Assembly (NCBI GenBank): GCA_946479285.1 | Contig: CAMLFH010000028.1 | Coordinates: 1-62,278, forward strand | DNA: 62,278 bases | DNA from: an uncultured Flavobacteriales bacterium | Lineage (GTDB): Bacteria > Bacteroidota > Bacteroidia > Flavobacteriales > Crocinitomicaceae | Direction of reading: 5' to 3' | Shown: positions 24,670 to 33,510 of the stretch, piece after piece | How the letters are laid out: each line of letters opens with the position of its first letter | Numbering within the stretch: position 1 is the first letter of the stretch | Notes under the pieces: generated by a model | The model's input: the letters and a program-made list of their open reading frames with translations, nothing else | Told to the model about the DNA's origin: nothing | Databases searched by the model: none | Translations under genes and position numbers: made by a program

Positions 24670-27054
24670 TTAAAGTTTAACTACCCGTTTAATGATTTTC
24701 GTATCGTTTAATGTCATTTCAACCAAATAAACACCGGCATTCAAGGAACCTAAGTCAAGAACGGTATTCGCCTCGCTGCTTTGGCTTGTCTGCATCAATT
24801 GACCAGATAAAGAAAGAATGTTGAAAGTCACTTTCTCACTTCCGTCCTGCACGAATGTCAATTTATCTGAAGTTGGATTCGGATACATTCCGATGTTGTT
24901 CAGGTAATTCTCATCAATACCGTTGGATGAAGCATCTCCAACTCCTTCTCCGGGAGAAAACTGGCCTCTTTCCCGATTAGATCTTACAGTGTTGAAATCC
25001 TGTGCTTTTTCAGCAGAACAAGGTGTTGTTAATTCAAACTCAATCATGTAATCCAATCCCGGAGTTGAATAATCTACAGTATCTGTGAAAGTCAATGTAG
25101 AGTTGGATACAATTCCGGCTTCTACCCAACCGTCAGCAGTTGAAAATCTCCAAACGATGTAATTTGTAAATGCAGTTGTGCCTTCATAAGCATTCCAGTT
25201 GACTTTTACAGAATCAGTTGCCCAATCCAAAATATCCATGTGAATTGTTCTGTGAGCAATACTAAGCGGTCCTTCTGTTCCACAAACGTTTACTGCACCA
25301 ATTTTATAACTCCATGAACGCTCAGACGGCGAAGCAATGACATCATTGAAAAGAGAAATGTTATCGAATTCAACCGTATCAATTAAAACGTATTCACCTT
25401 GTGTAGAAGTTTCGCGGTAGATATTGTAGTAATCAATTCCAATAGTTTGAACCTTTTCCCAAACTAACAAGTTTGTAGTTGTAACGCTGTCTACGGTAAT
25501 GATACAAAGATCTTGTCTCATTGGTTTTACTACCGGCATGTTCCATCCCTTGATCGCTTTACATCCTGTGTTAGCAACAGTCAGCGTACATACATAGTTT
25601 GAAGCAGGAACGTTTAACAAATCCTGAGTAGTTGCACCGTTCGACCAGATAATAGACTGGATCGGATCTCCTGAAAAAACATAAACATTTGTTAGGATCT
25701 TTCCGTCAGATGCTCCACAAGCAGCAGGAATTACCTGTCCGGAAATATCAGCTGAGTTATTCTCACTCAGGTAAACCGGTTTCACTGCCATACAGTTGTT
25801 CGCATCTTTCACAGTAGCTGAATAAATCCCAAACGGCAGGTTTGAATTCACGTCTCCGATTGTACCGTTTGACCAGGTTGTTGTATAGGGAGCAATACCT
25901 CCCGTGATTCCATATACTTCGATTTCCCCGTCGGATCCACCACAGCTTGGCTGTACGTTATAATCGGCCTGAAAGGTTAATTTTTCAGGTTGTGTAACCG
26001 TAATTGCTTTGGAGATCATACAATTATTCGCGTCCGTAGCATAAACCGTATAAGTTCCCGCCAATAAACCTGAAATACTTGTTCCTGTGTGACCGGAAGT
26101 CCAGACATAAGTTACCGGAGCCGTTAAACCGGTTTGAGAAATTGAAATTCCGCCATTTGCCTGGCTGAAACAAACTACACTGGTAACGGTTTCATTTATC
26201 GAAACACCTAAAGGATCTATAGAAAATGCGGCTGTAGTAGCACAATGGTTCGTATCTACGAAATAGTACATGTATTGTCCGGCAGCTAAGTTTGAAACGT
26301 TTGCTGTCCCGGTAATACCGTTAGACCAGCTTTGGCTTAAAACCGGAGCTCCGCCTGTTGCATTTGCGACTGCTGTACCTGTTGCAGCTCCGCAGGAAGT
26401 TGGAGTAGTAGCAACATTGACCGTAGGAGAAATGAAAATATTTAAATATAAATAATCGTATGCCACGCAAACACCGTTTGAAACAGAGTAGTTGATTCCG
26501 ATTTGATCATTGGACGAATAACCTTGTTCAATCACATTGAATGTTGAATTGGGGTAAACAGTGCCATCATAGTCAAAAACTCCGCCTGCGGGAGAAACAA
26601 ATTGATTCATGTCAACCGTTCCTTCGCTGGAACAGATCTGAGCATAACTTGCCATTGTAATCGTTGGGGTTTCAACGACTGTAACCATTGGAAGAGTAAT
26701 AAATACCGTATCTATTCCATCTGTTACCTCCAGGGTAATAATACAGGTTCCTGCTATAGTTGTTTCAGCGGCAAAGATGGGGGTATTCAGTAATCCTGCA
26801 ACAGAAAGATTTCCGGCATAAAACGTATTGTTTGGGAAAACTGCCTGATCGGAAGAAGAAAAACTGACAATTTCAATCATATCACCATCCACATCTGTAA
26901 TTTCCAGGGGAGCAAAGACAGTGACTTCATCATCATAATCTGAACAAAGATTTGTGTTTGCAACTGTTTGAGACAAATTTAAAGTTGGTGGGGTGTTTAC
27001 TGCGAAAGATACAGAACACAGAAGTATCATGGCAGTGGTAGCTAATACTCTCAT
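24670..27054 (-). CDS. SprB-repeat T9SS surface protein, paralogue 3
   Basis: 794 residues, the shortest of the three. Signal peptide MRVLATTAMILLCSVSFAV; an N-terminal part of cadherin/Ig-like character (LEITDVDGDMIEIVSFSSSD); SprB-type repeats from about 210 to 510 (WSNGITGTANVSNLAAGQY, YVWTSGHTGTSISGLLAGTY and others); the paired module LCIITVDSVTTTNLLVWE with GIDYYNIYRETSTQG; the linker AQDFNTVRSNRERGQF; T9SS tail from IGMYPNPTSDKLTFVQDG. It lacks the propeller part found in paralogues 1 and 2. Surface protein; function inferred from architecture only. Confidence 0.88.
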   Translation of the reverse strand: MRVLATTAMILLCSVSFAVNTPPTLNLSQTVANTNLCSDYDDEVTVFAPLEITDVDGDMIEIVSFSSSDQAVFPNNTFYAGNLSVAGLLNTPIFAAETTIAGTCIITLEVTDGIDTVFITLPMVTVVETPTITMASYAQICSSEGTVDMNQFVSPAGGVFDYDGTVYPNSTFNVIEQGYSSNDQIGINYSVSNGVCVAYDYLYLNIFISPTVNVATTPTSCGAATGTAVANATGGAPVLSQSWSNGITGTANVSNLAAGQYMYYFVDTNHCATTAAFSIDPLGVSINETVTSVVCFSQANGGISISQTGLTAPVTYVWTSGHTGTSISGLLAGTYTVYATDANNCMISKAITVTQPEKLTFQADYNVQPSCGGSDGEIEVYGITGGIAPYTTTWSNGTIGDVNSNLPFGIYSATVKDANNCMAVKPVYLSENNSADISGQVIPAACGASDGKILTNVYVFSGDPIQSIIWSNGATTQDLLNVPASNYVCTLTVANTGCKAIKGWNMPVVKPMRQDLCIITVDSVTTTNLLVWEKVQTIGIDYYNIYRETSTQGEYVLIDTVEFDNISLFNDVIASPSERSWSYKIGAVNVCGTEGPLSIAHRTIHMDILDWATDSVKVNWNAYEGTTAFTNYIVWRFSTADGWVEAGIVSNSTLTFTDTVDYSTPGLDYMIEFELTTPCSAEKAQDFNTVRSNRERGQFSPGEGVGDASSNGIDENYLNNIGMYPNPTSDKLTFVQDGSEKVTFNILSLSGQLMQTSQSSEANTVLDLGSLNAGVYLVEMTLNDTKIIKRVVKL

Positions 27055-27080
27055 TTATGTAGCGTTTTAATTTAGAAAGC

Positions 27081-27088
27081 CAAAATTA
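27081..27088 (-). promoter_or_regulatory. Candidate -7 box (TAATTTTG) for 24670-27054
   Basis: Exact TAnnTTTG on the minus strand, 26 bases before the ATG at 27054. Confidence 0.5.
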
Positions 27089-27166
27089 ACTAAACTAAAG
27101 CAAACGAGCTCATTGGAATACATAATTTCCAAGTTAGAGTGTGTAGCTTACAAACTATGGGTTGTC

Positions 27167-28528
27167 TTATGCGAATAAGGCCTTCAAAACTTCGTCAATT
27201 CTGGAGCACGGGATCAGTTCAATCTTGAAGTTGGACTGCTCAATTCCCTTATTGTGTTTTGAAATGATGATTTTCTCAAATCCCAATTTTTCTGCTTCAC
27301 GGATCCGCTGATCAATGCGGTTTACAGGCCGAATCTCACCCGAAAGGCCAACTTCTGCCGAGCAGCAGATTGACCGGTCAATTGCAATGTCTGCATTACT
27401 GGATAATACCGCAGCTACAACAGCCAGGTCGATAGCCGGATCGTCCACCCGAATTCCTCCTGCAATGTTGAGGAATACATCTTTTGCGCCCAGTTTGAAA
27501 CCGCAGCGTTTTTCCATTACTGCAAGGAGCATATTGAGTCTGCGTAAATCAAAACCGGTGGAGGATCGCTGTGGAGTTCCATAGGCTGCTGTGCTCACCA
27601 ATGCCTGTACTTCGATCAATAAAGGTCTTAATCCTTCAAGAGTTGCAGCAATTGAAACACCGCTTAGTTTGTTGTCGCCGGAGGAAATCAGGATTTCAGA
27701 CGGGTTCTCGACTGTTCTCAGTCCCGAACCGTTCATTTCATAAATTCCCAATTCGTTTGTGCTTCCAAATCGGTTTTTAATACCGCGGAGTAACCGATAA
27801 ACATGGTGTTGATCGCCTTCAAATTGAAGTACGGCATCCACCATGTGTTCCAGTACTTTTGGTCCTGCAAGTGATCCTTCTTTGGTGATATGACCAATTA
27901 AAAAGACAGGAACTTCCGTCATTTTTGCATAGCGCAAAAGTTGTGCGGTGCATTCACGAATTTGCGAAATACTTCCCGGTGCACTTTCAATTTGTGAACT
28001 GAAAAGGGTTTGGATCGAATCTACGATCAAAAGCTCGGGGCTCATTTCCTCCGCTTGTTTGAAGATGTTTTGAATATTTGTTTCAGTCAGAATATAACAG
28101 GAATCATTTTTTTCACCGATACGTTCTGCGCGCATTTTGATCTGCTGTTCACTTTCTTCTCCCGAAACATAAAGAACCCGCAAAGATGTTTGAACGGCCA
28201 GTTGAAGAAGGAGCGTGGATTTTCCAATTCCCGGCTCTCCGCCGAAAAGGATCAATGATCCCGGAACTAATCCGTCTCCCAAAACACGGTTGATCTCGCT
28301 GTCCGGAAGTAAAATTCTTCGCTGCCCGTTTGAAATAATTTCCTGAAGCGGCTGTGCTTTGGCAGTTCTTCCGGATGAAGTAGAAAAGGCAATGACCTGT
28401 GGCAGTTGTTTTTCTACCAATTCTTCCACAAAGGTATTCCACTCACCGCAAGATGGACATTTGCCCAGCCATTTCGGTGTTTCGTGCCCGCAATTCTGAC
28501 AGAAAAATGCTGTTTTAACTTTTGCCAT
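27167..28528 (-). CDS. radA: DNA repair protein RadA (Sms)
   Basis: 453 residues, the usual length. N-terminal zinc finger with C10, C13, C24, C27 (CQNCGHETPKWLGKCPSCGE); RecA-like ATPase with Walker A GGEPGIGKST; the RadA-specific KNRFG motif in RGIKNRFGSTNELGIYEM; and a C-terminal Lon-protease-like domain (GAKDVFLNIAGGIRVDDPA). RadA is a DNA helicase that promotes branch migration during recombination. A near-consensus box TACCTTCG is at 28544-28551. All key motifs are intact. Confidence 0.98.
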   Translation of the reverse strand: MAKVKTAFFCQNCGHETPKWLGKCPSCGEWNTFVEELVEKQLPQVIAFSTSSGRTAKAQPLQEIISNGQRRILLPDSEINRVLGDGLVPGSLILFGGEPGIGKSTLLLQLAVQTSLRVLYVSGEESEQQIKMRAERIGEKNDSCYILTETNIQNIFKQAEEMSPELLIVDSIQTLFSSQIESAPGSISQIRECTAQLLRYAKMTEVPVFLIGHITKEGSLAGPKVLEHMVDAVLQFEGDQHHVYRLLRGIKNRFGSTNELGIYEMNGSGLRTVENPSEILISSGDNKLSGVSIAATLEGLRPLLIEVQALVSTAAYGTPQRSSTGFDLRRLNMLLAVMEKRCGFKLGAKDVFLNIAGGIRVDDPAIDLAVVAAVLSSNADIAIDRSICCSAEVGLSGEIRPVNRIDQRIREAEKLGFEKIIISKHNKGIEQSNFKIELIPCSRIDEVLKALFA

Positions 28529-28560
28529 GGAAGAATTTTGATTCGAAGGTAAGAAAATTT

Positions 28561-28590
28561 CCTCCCCCTTAGTCCCCCTCCAAAGGGGGA
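28561..28590. repeat. C-rich inverted repeat, copy 2
   Basis: CCTCCCCCTT, two bases, then TCCCCCTCCAAAGGGGGA; the same two blocks as the copy at 7987-8017 with a spacer one base shorter. It sits between radA and the T9SS protease gene. Confidence 0.7.
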
Positions 28591-28628
28591 AATTTTGATC
28601 ACCCTAAAAAATGGACGAATTAAAACAA

Positions 28629-28661
28629 AAAACCCCATCCATCAGTTGACGGACAGGGTTT
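28629..28661 (-). terminator. Probable terminator for 28683-30953
   Basis: Imperfect stem with AAACCC / GGGTTT at its base, followed on the minus strand by six T; about 22 bases past the stop at 28683. Confidence 0.6.
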
Positions 28662-28682
28662 GAATGGGTAATTTCTCAATTT

Positions 28683-30953
28683 TTACCTTACGATGAAACT
28701 CTTTTGAGAAGTTCCCTCAGTGCTTGTTAATCGGATGAAGTACATTCCTTTGGCTAATGCGTCTGCAGGAATCTTAATGATTTTCTCATCAGATTCAAGA
28801 GTCTGAATAATCTGACCTGTTGCATTTGTAATGGCAATTGTTTTCGTTCCTTCTGAAGGGATTTCAATAGTCAGTTTGTCGCTCGTTGGATTTGGATAAA
28901 GTTTCCAGGAAGCCTCGAATTCTTTCAAACCGTTGGTTGCATTCACACAGAAATTATCTGTATGGTCATTCCCGAAATTTGCGTTTGCAGCAGTCAATTC
29001 AGCCAGTACCACGTTGCTTTGATCCTCGATCGTGTAATGACCGTTCGGACATCCGCTTGAAACCATTCCATCACCGAAATCATCCGAGATTGTAAATTTG
29101 TAACAACCATCGCTCAAACAAAATGTAGCAGCAGCAGTTGATCCCCCTGAAGTTTGGTTGTATGGACCACCTTCATAAAAGGTTGTTGTTCCCGCATTAT
29201 TTTGAAGGACCCAGGAAATTTCATCGCCATAACAGTCCAATGCCAAATCAAGTGTTACAATGTTTCCGTTTGTTACAGTTATAAAAGAGGAAGTGATCGT
29301 ATCGTTCAAATCGTTTTCATCTGCCGCAGCATTCGGATTGGAAACAATTGCTTTAAATGAGTGGTTACCACCGCCCAAAGTAGCTGTTGGAAGGGTAACA
29401 ACACTGGATTGATATTGATTCAAAGATCCTGTCCAGTTATAAACAGAAGAAGTAGAACCGTCATACCCATAATTGATCGTTGCGGATGTTAAAACGGAAG
29501 TTCCAGAGTTAACAATGGTTACCTGTGGTGTGATTGTCCCGGAACAAATCGTTCCGCTAACTCCCTGCGGATTGGACATTGCTGCATCCAATGCATGTGT
29601 TGGCCCGGAAGGGTTAAAACCATCTACAATTGTTGCCCCCGTGTTGTTTGGATCCAACCAGGTTTTCAAATGATTGGTACTGTTACTTCCGGAAGGATTC
29701 CAGGAGTTTGCCAGACGACCATAGTAATCTGCAGCATTCAGGTTTGAACAGGAAGCACCACCGCCCCAAAGCTGACCGATAATCCGGTGATTTTGGTCAA
29801 ACAAAGGAGATCCGGAAGATCCGCCTTCTGTTGTGGTATTTCTGTCCCAGTGCAATGTCCAGGTAGAATTTGCTTCGCTGGAACCCATTCCCTGGGAAAT
29901 AACTAATGGATTATCATCAAAAGAAATCTTCTTGATATCTCCGTCCGGGTGGTGAATCGATACTGCAGAAGTTGGAATAGCACCCGTATTATCCCATCCT
30001 GAGAAGAATGCGTTGTAAGATGCAGGAACAGTTCCGCTTACCAAACCGCCTGTGATTTCCACTAAACAAAAATCAGAAGGAGTTCTTCTTGCTCTTAATA
30101 TGGCTCCCGATAAGGATACGAATGAAGGAGAACTTCCAGGGCTTGTGCAAGATGCAGCCTGCCAGTTGAAACGGAAAATCCAGCTTGTTGGTGTGCTGTA
30201 GCAGTGATTTGCTGTTAATACGTAAGGTTTACCATCATTCAGGGTGTTGTTGATCAATGATGCCGAACAAAATCCGTTGCTTCCGGAAACGAGCATCACT
30301 GCTCCGTTGCGTTGGTCAACCCATGGTGCACCATCGGTACAGTTTACGTTCATGTTACAGTTTCCTGCTGTACCAAATGCTTTTGCTTCGAATTCACCAG
30401 CTGTGCGGTAACCGTGTGTAACAGTATTTATGTTCAAAGAAGCTGTTTGAGAAGCGTTTTTTGCAGGAATGTAATATTCTACAATAGCTGTACTTCCCGG
30501 GACCAATTCAGTTCCCAAAGTTCCTTCATACAAATGGTAAGCAGTAAATTTTCCAAGAATAAAAGACTTATCCGTATTGTAAACATACAGTTCGTTTCCT
30601 TCCGGAAGGGTCACATTGTCTAAAGTTAAATTCACCGTCAATGCATTTTGACAAGTGATTGCCAATTGCCAGATTCGATCACCGTTTGGAAGAGTATTCC
30701 AGGTGCCGGAATTATTCATGTTCAGAGAAGTGGAGTTGTTGAAACCAAATCTCCAGGGAGCATTTCCTGCTTTGTCAGTTACTTCATCTTCTGCTTTTAG
30801 AGCAGCAATATCCGGTTCGGAAAAGAACTTTTTATTGATTTGTTTTAAGGATTGTGAAGCTTTTCCACTTTTGGGAAGACCGCCATCACCCTGTTGTGCA
30901 ACTAACGATAAGGAGAGGGTTAGTAAGGCACATGTTAGTAGTTTTTTGTTCAT
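28683..30953 (-). CDS. T9SS-secreted trypsin-like serine protease (lysyl endopeptidase-like)
   Basis: 756 residues: signal peptide (LLTCALLTLSLSLVAQ), a propeptide-like region (about 20-190), a trypsin-fold protease domain (about 200-445), a beta-rich region and a T9SS tail from KLYPNPTSDKLTIEI. The catalytic triad is visible: H250 in LTANHCYS, D294 in SDFCLVEI and S380 in GGSSGSPLF, where the usual GDSGG reads GSSGS. The spacing and Cys pattern fit the lysyl endopeptidase/Achromobacter protease I group. It probably degrades extracellular protein. The pre-protease layout suggests zymogen activation. Confidence 0.88.
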   Translation of the reverse strand: MNKKLLTCALLTLSLSLVAQQGDGGLPKSGKASQSLKQINKKFFSEPDIAALKAEDEVTDKAGNAPWRFGFNNSTSLNMNNSGTWNTLPNGDRIWQLAITCQNALTVNLTLDNVTLPEGNELYVYNTDKSFILGKFTAYHLYEGTLGTELVPGSTAIVEYYIPAKNASQTASLNINTVTHGYRTAGEFEAKAFGTAGNCNMNVNCTDGAPWVDQRNGAVMLVSGSNGFCSASLINNTLNDGKPYVLTANHCYSTPTSWIFRFNWQAASCTSPGSSPSFVSLSGAILRARRTPSDFCLVEITGGLVSGTVPASYNAFFSGWDNTGAIPTSAVSIHHPDGDIKKISFDDNPLVISQGMGSSEANSTWTLHWDRNTTTEGGSSGSPLFDQNHRIIGQLWGGGASCSNLNAADYYGRLANSWNPSGSNSTNHLKTWLDPNNTGATIVDGFNPSGPTHALDAAMSNPQGVSGTICSGTITPQVTIVNSGTSVLTSATINYGYDGSTSSVYNWTGSLNQYQSSVVTLPTATLGGGNHSFKAIVSNPNAAADENDLNDTITSSFITVTNGNIVTLDLALDCYGDEISWVLQNNAGTTTFYEGGPYNQTSGGSTAAATFCLSDGCYKFTISDDFGDGMVSSGCPNGHYTIEDQSNVVLAELTAANANFGNDHTDNFCVNATNGLKEFEASWKLYPNPTSDKLTIEIPSEGTKTIAITNATGQIIQTLESDEKIIKIPADALAKGMYFIRLTSTEGTSQKSFIVR

Positions 30954-30981
30954 GTTTGTTTTATTTGGAGAGTTAAAGAGT

Positions 30982-31629
30982 TTACTTTTTAACGCGTTTG
31001 ATACTGCAGCCTCGTGGAGGTGTAGTAGTAAGTTCTATTTGTTTTCCTGAAGAAGCAGTTTCAATGGCGTTTTTCAGGTAATTCTCATCCGAACTGCGTT
31101 TTCCATCCACTTTATTATCGATAGCTCCGGTATAGATGAGTTCCATTTTATGATTCAAGAGGTAAACATGTGGAGTTGTTCTGGCACCGAATGCATCTGC
31201 CAGTTGAGAGTTTTTATCAATGAGATAAGGCATGGTGTATGCTTTTTCCTCCGCTCTTTTTTTCATAGCTTCCGGAGAATCATCGTCGCCTCTTTTTGCT
31301 TCATTGGAATTGATCAAAACCATTTTATAACCGTGATCGGCAGCAAATTTCTTCAGGTCGTTGTATTGCTTTTCCCAACCTTCAAAATTGTCACTTCCAA
31401 CAACAAAAGGGCAGGTATTGCAGGAGAAAACTACCAACAGTCCCTTTTCTCCGCTTAGTGAGCCAAGCTGATGCATCTTGCCGTCCAGGTTTTCCATTTT
31501 GTAATCCAGCATGGGCACAACCTGGCCTATAGGAAGCGTTTTTACTTCTTCATTTTGGGCAAAGGAAACTGCTGATACCAAAAGGAAAATTCCGGTGATG
31601 GTATTTTTAATTGTGCGGGAGAATAACAT
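30982..31629 (-). CDS. Secreted thioredoxin-fold (AhpC/TSA-type) protein
   Basis: 215 residues from ATG 31629 (MLFSRTIKNTITGIFLLVSA), chosen because upstream in-frame starts would overlap the divergent gene at 31682 and precede the signal peptide. After the signal comes a thioredoxin-fold domain: LLVVFSCNTCPFVVGSDNFE with a CNTC redox pair, MVLINSNEAKRGDDDSPEAM, and the cis-Pro region GARTTPHVYLL. This resembles the periplasmic redoxins that carry the pattern CNTCPFV. It probably acts in thiol-disulfide exchange in the periplasm; partner unknown. Confidence 0.88.
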   Translation of the reverse strand: MLFSRTIKNTITGIFLLVSAVSFAQNEEVKTLPIGQVVPMLDYKMENLDGKMHQLGSLSGEKGLLVVFSCNTCPFVVGSDNFEGWEKQYNDLKKFAADHGYKMVLINSNEAKRGDDDSPEAMKKRAEEKAYTMPYLIDKNSQLADAFGARTTPHVYLLNHKMELIYTGAIDNKVDGKRSSDENYLKNAIETASSGKQIELTTTPPRGCSIKRVKK

Positions 31630-31681
31630 ATTCGGTTGAAATATTTTACATTTATCTGGCAATTTACGCTTTATTCCCAAT

Positions 31682-32896
31682 ATGAAAAAATCTTTAGTCA
31701 TTCTTTTTGCGCTGATTAGTATTCCTATTCAGGCCCAGAATTTTGAAATTCCACCTTTGAAACAACCTTATTATGACATCATTGAGTGGAAAGGCATCGG
31801 TGCTTTGGCATTGAGCCGTGATTTGACCTTGACCCAGAAACAGGTTGATATTTCAATGGTTTCGGATGAAGGGAAGAGTACCTGGCAGCAGGTTTATAAT
31901 CCGATGGCCAAGGAAACATTTTTCATTTCGGAAGATGGAGGAAAATATGCTTACTTTCTTGAAAACCTGGAGTTGAAAGACAACAAGGTTTTTATCCACC
32001 AGTTGAGTGCTGCGGGAAACATCAAAGTAATGAGTATGAGTTTTCTTGCGCCGTTAAAACGCCTTGGGAGTTTCAGCCCTTCTGATTTGTACTTAACGGA
32101 CATTATTACCACTGAAAAAGCGCTTTTGTGGATCTTTAAACACCGCGACAAGGAGAAGCTGACCACCATTGCGGTTTCAATGACGCATCATAATTTCAAT
32201 ATGTATGCTTTTGTTGTGTCAGAGAATGTAATCAGTTCTTCTAAGATCGAGGATCAGATTTCCTGGTATGTTGCCGGAGAGAAAGGTGAAAATATTTTGT
32301 TTGCAGCTCGTTTGCACGCCGGTAAAGAAGCAGGGTGGAGAGTGAAAGAATACAATCCGAAAGGAGTATTGGTTGCAGAAACGGTATTGGAGCAAAAGGG
32401 AACCAATTTTACCGCACATGCGCGTGTTGGATTCGGAAGAAGAGGAAGTGCTTTGCTAAAACGAAGCGAACCGAATGAGAAAGGAACATTGGTAGTTGCA
32501 AACGGAGAATACTTCGTTGGAGGAATTGAATTGAACGGAACTGCTGCAAATCTGGTCAGTTACAAACTGAATGGAAAGGAATGGAAAAAGGTCTGTGAAT
32601 CTCCATGCGCCAATTATAGTGTTAAAAAAGAGGTGGAAGTTGGCTGTTTCAGAATGGATGAAGGAATTGGCTGGTATGTCAATTCTGCAAAGTCGGAAGG
32701 ACATTTTCACAGCTTTACTTCACCTGTCGGAATTGTGTCCGGAGCGATTGATCAGGCAACTTCTAACCCAAGTCGTTTGCTTACTGCGGAATTTCCAAGT
32801 AAATTTGTAGTTGAATTAAATACAAAATGGCTGGTCTTTGACACAAAACAATTTCCGGCAAAAAGCAGTTTAACCTTCGAATATAAACAGAAATGA
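31682..32896 (+). CDS. Secreted protein of unknown function
   Basis: 404 residues, signal peptide MKKSLVILFALISIPIQAQ. The body has strand-rich segments such as YYDIIEWKGIGALALSRDL, ISEDGGKYAYFLENLELKD and ISWYVAGEKGENILFAARL. No T9SS tail and no enzyme motif, so I leave it unnamed. It is divergent from the redoxin gene (52 bases between starts) and overlaps the uridine kinase gene by four bases (ATGA). Confidence 0.7.
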   Translation: MKKSLVILFALISIPIQAQNFEIPPLKQPYYDIIEWKGIGALALSRDLTLTQKQVDISMVSDEGKSTWQQVYNPMAKETFFISEDGGKYAYFLENLELKDNKVFIHQLSAAGNIKVMSMSFLAPLKRLGSFSPSDLYLTDIITTEKALLWIFKHRDKEKLTTIAVSMTHHNFNMYAFVVSENVISSSKIEDQISWYVAGEKGENILFAARLHAGKEAGWRVKEYNPKGVLVAETVLEQKGTNFTAHARVGFGRRGSALLKRSEPNEKGTLVVANGEYFVGGIELNGTAANLVSYKLNGKEWKKVCESPCANYSVKKEVEVGCFRMDEGIGWYVNSAKSEGHFHSFTSPVGIVSGAIDQATSNPSRLLTAEFPSKFVVELNTKWLVFDTKQFPAKSSLTFEYKQK

Positions 32897-33510
32897 TCAT
32901 TGGAATTTGTGGTGGCAGTGGGTCCGGTAAAACAACTCTTTTAAAACGTTTAGCGGCATTTTATGGTGAACTTCACCCGACTGTTTTTTCCATGGATAAT
33001 TATTATCTGCCTATCGACCAGCAATTTCTGGACGAAAATGGTGAGGTGAATTTCGATTTGCCAACTGCCTTGGATGAAGAGCGTTTGGTTGCGGATCTGA
33101 GAAACCTCAAAGAAGGAAAATCCATCGAAGTGAAAGAATATCATTTCAATGCACCACCGAATAAAAATGTATTGATCACTTTAGATCCGTCTCCAATCAT
33201 TATTGTTGAAGGCCTCTTTTTGTTTCAGTATTCGGAAGTGAATCGATTATTGGATTTCTCCATTTTTATGGATGTTGACCCGGATGTGCAGTTGGACAGA
33301 AGACTGTATCGCGATCAGGAAACACGAGGATATTCACGTGAAGCCATCATGTATCAATGGAAAAACCATGTGGTTCCTTGTTATGAGCAGTACCTTCAAC
33401 CCTATATGCATTTGGCTGATTTTGTTTTCGAAAATGACCAGCAGGCAGATTTGGAGTTTGAAAGGCTCATTCAAATGCTGACTCCCAAATTGTTATGTTT
33501 AAAGGAATAA
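32893..33510 (+). CDS. udk: Uridine kinase
   Basis: 205 residues. The P-loop is GGSGSGKTTLLKRL (residues 6-19); MDNYYLP and the KEYHFNAPPNK, IIIVEGLFLFQ and RRLYRDQETRGYSRE blocks follow the uridine/cytidine kinase layout. It phosphorylates uridine and cytidine for pyrimidine salvage. The start overlaps the preceding stop by four bases, and the end overlaps the next gene by 16 bases, giving a three-gene unit. Confidence 0.92.
   Translation: MIIGICGGSGSGKTTLLKRLAAFYGELHPTVFSMDNYYLPIDQQFLDENGEVNFDLPTALDEERLVADLRNLKEGKSIEVKEYHFNAPPNKNVLITLDPSPIIIVEGLFLFQYSEVNRLLDFSIFMDVDPDVQLDRRLYRDQETRGYSREAIMYQWKNHVVPCYEQYLQPYMHLADFVFENDQQADLEFERLIQMLTPKLLCLKE

Noticed and set aside
17568..27054. Phase-variable cassette switching among the three adhesin genes
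   Set aside because: No inverted recombination sites or silent partial copies were seen; only shared architecture is supported.
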